Position numbers and translations under genes: made by a program. DNA of 64,000 nucleotides from Pseudaminobacter soli (ex Li et al. 2025). Lineage in GTDB: Bacteria > Pseudomonadota > Alphaproteobacteria > Rhizobiales > Rhizobiaceae. The stretch is taken from contig NZ_PXYL01000006.1 of NCBI RefSeq assembly GCF_003012705.1, positions 1 through 64,000 of the forward strand, given 5' to 3'. Positions 61,196 through 64,000 of this stretch are shown here, piece by piece. The notes below the pieces were generated by a model, which saw only the letters and a list, made by a program, of their open reading frames with translations, did not search any database and was not told the origin of the DNA. Numbering within the stretch: position 1 is the first letter of the stretch; each line of letters opens with the position of its first letter.

Positions 61196-63229
61196 TCATG
61201 CGAGCCCCAGCCTAGCCTTGGTGCGCGCAGCACCCGCCGAGATCAGCCGGTCGGCGATGATGGCGATGAAGGCGACCGCCAGCCCGGCCACCAGCCCGCG
61301 GCCGGTGTCGGCCTTGGTCAGCGCGATGTAGACCTCCTGGCCGAGGTCGCGGGTGCCGACGAGTGCGGTGATCACCAGCATCGACAGCGCGAACATGATT
61401 GTCTGGTTTAGCCCCAGCATGATCTCCGGCAGCGCCAGCTTGAGTTTGATCTTGGTCAGGATCTGCCAGGGCGTGCAGCCCATGGCGCGGCCGGCCTCGA
61501 TCAGCCGCGGGTCGACCTTGGTCAGGCCGTGCACCGTGTAGCGGATCGCCGGGACGATCGAATAGGCGACGACGGCGATCATGGCGGTGAAGTCGCCGAC
61601 ACGAAACAGCATCACCGCCGGCATCAGATAGACGAAGGAGGGCAGCGTCTGCAGCGTGTCGATGATGACGCGCACCCAGCTCCACAGGCGCTCCCGCTCG
61701 GCCGCCAGTATGCCGATGGGAATGCCGATCAGCATGGCGAGCATCACCGAGATGCCGCAGAGATAGACGGTGATGGTCGCCTTCTCCCACTGGCCGGTGG
61801 CGGCAATCAGGAAGGCGAGGATACTGACTACCAATGCCAGCCGGATGCCGCCGAGCCGGTAGCCGGCAAAGGCCAGAAGGCCGGTCACGCCCAGCCAGGG
61901 CAGGCCGCCCAGGAAACGCTTGAACGGCACCAGCACATTGAGCAGCACCGCGTTCTTGATCGCCTCGAACGTGTCGAAGAAGTTGACGTTGATCCATGCC
62001 ACGACATTCGACCAGAACGAGCCGGTAGAGAGCCGCAGGCTTTCGGGATAGGTCTGCACGAAGGGCAAAGCGAGCCCGGCGAGGCCCGTGAGAAGCACGA
62101 TCGCCAGCGCCGCCAGCGTATAAGGATTTCGCGCCACGAAGCTGCCGCCCACGATACCCGTCGTGCCGGGCGCTCCAGCGCGCTCGGCATAGGCCTGGCT
62201 CAGCCGGTCCAGCGCCACCGCCAGCGCAACTATGGCAAGGCCCGATTCCAGTCCCGCACCGATGTCGAGCCGACGAAGTGCCGCCAGCACGTCGAAGCCG
62301 AGCCCGCCGGCGCCAATCATCGAGGCGATGATGACCATGTTGAGCGACAGCATGATCACCTGGTTGACGCCCACCATCAGGCTGTCCTTGGCCGACGGCA
62401 CCAGCACCCGCCAGGTCATCTGCCGGCGCGTGCAGCCGATCATCTTGCCGAGGTCGTGGATCTCGGACGGCACCGAGTGCAGCGAAAGCGTGGAGATGCG
62501 CGTCATCGGCGGCATGGCGTAGATCAGCGTCGCCACCACGGCCGCCGTGGGCCCGAAGCCGAACAGGAACAGGATCGGCACCAGATAGGCGAAAACCGGA
62601 ATGGTCTGCATCAGGTCGAGCACCGGCGTCAGCGCCTTTTCGAAGCGCGGCCAGCGATAAGCGGCAATGCCGAGCAAAAGCCCCGCGACCACGCTCAGCG
62701 GCACCGCCACCAGGATCGAAGCCAGCGTCACCATCGCGCTCTGCCACTGGCCGAACACGGCCAGGAAGCCGAAGCAGAGCCCGACGATCAGCGCCAGCCG
62801 CCGTCCGCCGGCATGAAGGCCCATCATGGTGACGATGGCGATCACCGCGATCCAGGAGAGCGGCGGCAGGATCTGCACCGCGCTCGAGCCCTGGCCCGAC
62901 AGGAAGCCGGTCGAAAGCAGGCTGAGCGCCAGCTTGTAGGGCAGGTCGATGATGCTGGCGATGAAGCGCGTGAGGTCGGTGAAGGTGAAAAGACCGAAGC
63001 TTGCCTGGTTCACCAGCCATTTCATGGCATCGCCGATCCAGCGCGCGAGCGGAATCTGCCAGCTCTTGGGATAATCGAAAGTCCATTTGAGCGCCTCGGC
63101 GCCGAACCGCCACAGCAGGAGGAACGCGGCGATCGCCACACCCCAGGCGATGAGCGATGCGCTGTTACCGCGCGATGGGGACCCCTCCCGAGCCGGCGCC
63201 AGAGGTTGGAAATGAGATCGCGCGCTCAT
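61196..63229 (-). CDS. Glycine betaine/choline-type ABC permease, tandemly duplicated
   Basis: The 677-residue protein contains two complete ProW/ChoW-like permease units. Each carries the EAA loop: HDLGKMIGCTRRQMTWRVLV in the first (about 230-300), and IEAGRAMGCTPWQILTKIKL in the second (about 560-620). Ten or more helices are visible. Standard ProW/ChoW is one unit acting as a dimer, so this is a covalent pseudo-dimer. It is followed by the kinase after 10 nt and preceded, beyond a repeat element, by the ATPase gene. Confidence 0.92.
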   Translation of the reverse strand: MSARSHFQPLAPAREGSPSRGNSASLIAWGVAIAAFLLLWRFGAEALKWTFDYPKSWQIPLARWIGDAMKWLVNQASFGLFTFTDLTRFIASIIDLPYKLALSLLSTGFLSGQGSSAVQILPPLSWIAVIAIVTMMGLHAGGRRLALIVGLCFGFLAVFGQWQSAMVTLASILVAVPLSVVAGLLLGIAAYRWPRFEKALTPVLDLMQTIPVFAYLVPILFLFGFGPTAAVVATLIYAMPPMTRISTLSLHSVPSEIHDLGKMIGCTRRQMTWRVLVPSAKDSLMVGVNQVIMLSLNMVIIASMIGAGGLGFDVLAALRRLDIGAGLESGLAIVALAVALDRLSQAYAERAGAPGTTGIVGGSFVARNPYTLAALAIVLLTGLAGLALPFVQTYPESLRLSTGSFWSNVVAWINVNFFDTFEAIKNAVLLNVLVPFKRFLGGLPWLGVTGLLAFAGYRLGGIRLALVVSILAFLIAATGQWEKATITVYLCGISVMLAMLIGIPIGILAAERERLWSWVRVIIDTLQTLPSFVYLMPAVMLFRVGDFTAMIAVVAYSIVPAIRYTVHGLTKVDPRLIEAGRAMGCTPWQILTKIKLKLALPEIMLGLNQTIMFALSMLVITALVGTRDLGQEVYIALTKADTGRGLVAGLAVAFIAIIADRLISAGAARTKARLGLA

Positions 63230-63267
63230 CGAGTTGCCTCACTGAATTCGCGTACTGCATGTGAAAT

Positions 63268-63423
63268 ACCCCCCTCTGTCCTGCCGGACATCTCCCCCAC
63301 AAGGGGGGAGATCAGCAGCTTCAGGCCCTGCTTTCTACCTACTATGTCGGCGGTTGGCGAAGGTCGACGCGACAGCCAATCTCCCCCCTTGTGGGGGAGA
63401 TGTCCGGCAGGACAGAGGGGGGT
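63268..63423. repeat. RIME-like element with perfect 45-bp inverted repeats
   Basis: Arms at 63268-63312 and 63379-63423 are perfectly inverted over 45 bp, beginning ACCCCCCTCTGTCCTGCCGG. Between them lies a 66-bp unique loop. The element occupies most of the gap between ATPase and permease genes. It is related in style, not in sequence, to the one at 30327-30476. Confidence 0.88.
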
Positions 63424-63448
63424 GCTGAAGCGCGACGACATCGCCATC

Positions 63449-64000
63449 TCACCCCCGCATCATCAGGTCGACCACGTCGGCGCGGTGCAGCACGCCGACT
63501 GGCTGGCTGTCGCCGTCGACCACGCCAAGATGCTCGCTGTTGTCGCCGAAGACCGGCGCTGCCTCGGAGACCGTCGCGTGCGCCTGCACGGTTGCGGCCC
63601 CGTTCGGCATGGCGCCATTGGCCTGGCGCATGATGGAGGCCACCCGCACCACCTTGGCCTTCGGCACATTGCGCGTGAATTCGGCGACATAGGCCGTGGC
63701 CGGGTTGAGCACGATGTCTTCCGGCGTGCCGGCCTGCACGACCGCCCCGTCCTTCATGATGGCGATGCGGTCGGCGAGCCTTATCGCCTCGTCGAAATCA
63801 TGGGTGATGAAGACGATGGTCTTCTTCAGCACCGACTGCAGGCGCATGAACTCGTCCTGCATCTCGCGGCGGATCAGCGGGTCGAGCGCCGAGAAGGGCT
63901 CGTCGAGGAACCAGAGTTCCGGCTCCACCGCCAGCGAGCGGGCGATGCCGACACGTTGCTGCTGGCCGCCGGAAAGCTCGCGCGGGAAGGCGTTCTCCTT
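63449..64000 (-). CDS. Glycine betaine/proline ABC transporter ATP-binding protein (partial)
   Basis: The C-terminal 183 residues are visible; the gene continues beyond the right edge. They include the signature RELSGGQQQRVGIARSLAVE, Walker B LWFLDEPFSALDP, H-loop FITHDFDEAIRLADRIAIM, and a C-terminal region with a CBS-like end (HLGVVDGDSQPVGVLHRADV). That CBS tail is typical of OpuA/ProV-type betaine ATPases, whose sensing responds to osmolarity. It would energise the duplicated permease. A binding protein gene may lie farther upstream. Confidence 0.93.
   Translation of the reverse strand, partial: KENAFPRELSGGQQQRVGIARSLAVEPELWFLDEPFSALDPLIRREMQDEFMRLQSVLKKTIVFITHDFDEAIRLADRIAIMKDGAVVQAGTPEDIVLNPATAYVAEFTRNVPKAKVVRVASIMRQANGAMPNGAATVQAHATVSEAAPVFGDNSEHLGVVDGDSQPVGVLHRADVVDLMMRG

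Overview
The window looks like the chromosome of an alphaproteobacterium of the order Rhizobiales, most likely Mesorhizobium, Aminobacter or a close relative in Phyllobacteriaceae. This rests on high GC, rhizobial-type GyrB, HrcA, RNase PH, HemW and RsmI, an mbfA gene behind an Irr-type iron box, and intergenic palindromes of the RIME/MITE kind. No rRNA or tRNA gene and no CRISPR array was seen.

Positions 1 to about 21,400 are accessory DNA. The stretch holds a truncated IS3 element, lone hypothetical genes of lower GC, and a three-gene minus-strand operon (2995-6444). That operon encodes a DUF4297/Cap4-type nuclease, an SMC/Rad50-like ABC ATPase with a CPTC zinc-hook motif, and a small third protein, the make-up of a Lamassu or ABC-three-component anti-invader system. 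Next come an intact IS110/IS1111-type element, several gene remnants, two regulator/oxygenase-type pairs, and an amino-acid or opine uptake and ornithine-cyclodeaminase locus scarred by a deletion at 14,941. Last is a less familiar module (17,368-21,079): a Lon-like AAA+ ATPase with no protease domain, a separate FtsH/M41-like protein whose HExxH reads HQxxH, two tandem small paralogues, and a divergent XRE regulator with repeated TTAGCGAT operators.

From gyrB (21,464) to about 54,500 the content is mostly core. It includes gyrB, LysR/SnoaL, an FMN reductase, a P450, yraN-rsmI, hemW-rdgB-VOC-rph, hrcA, cytochrome b561/YceI, cysK, GST, an ECF42-type sigma factor with its YciI/DGPF partner, mbfA, an ABC-2 exporter operon (TetR-HlyD-ATPase-permease), CYTH/CHAD and a LytTR membrane regulator. 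Four perfect or near-perfect inverted-repeat elements sit between genes.

Positions 54,518-64,000 form one minus-strand locus: a glycine-betaine/choline-type ABC transporter (the ATPase runs off the right edge; the permease is an unusual tandem duplication), two dimethylglycine/sarcosine-dehydrogenase-like FAD-GcvT proteins and two choline-kinase-like phosphotransferases. Genes overlap by 4 nt or lie 10 nt apart. Together they suggest uptake and stepwise N-demethylation of betaine-type compounds.
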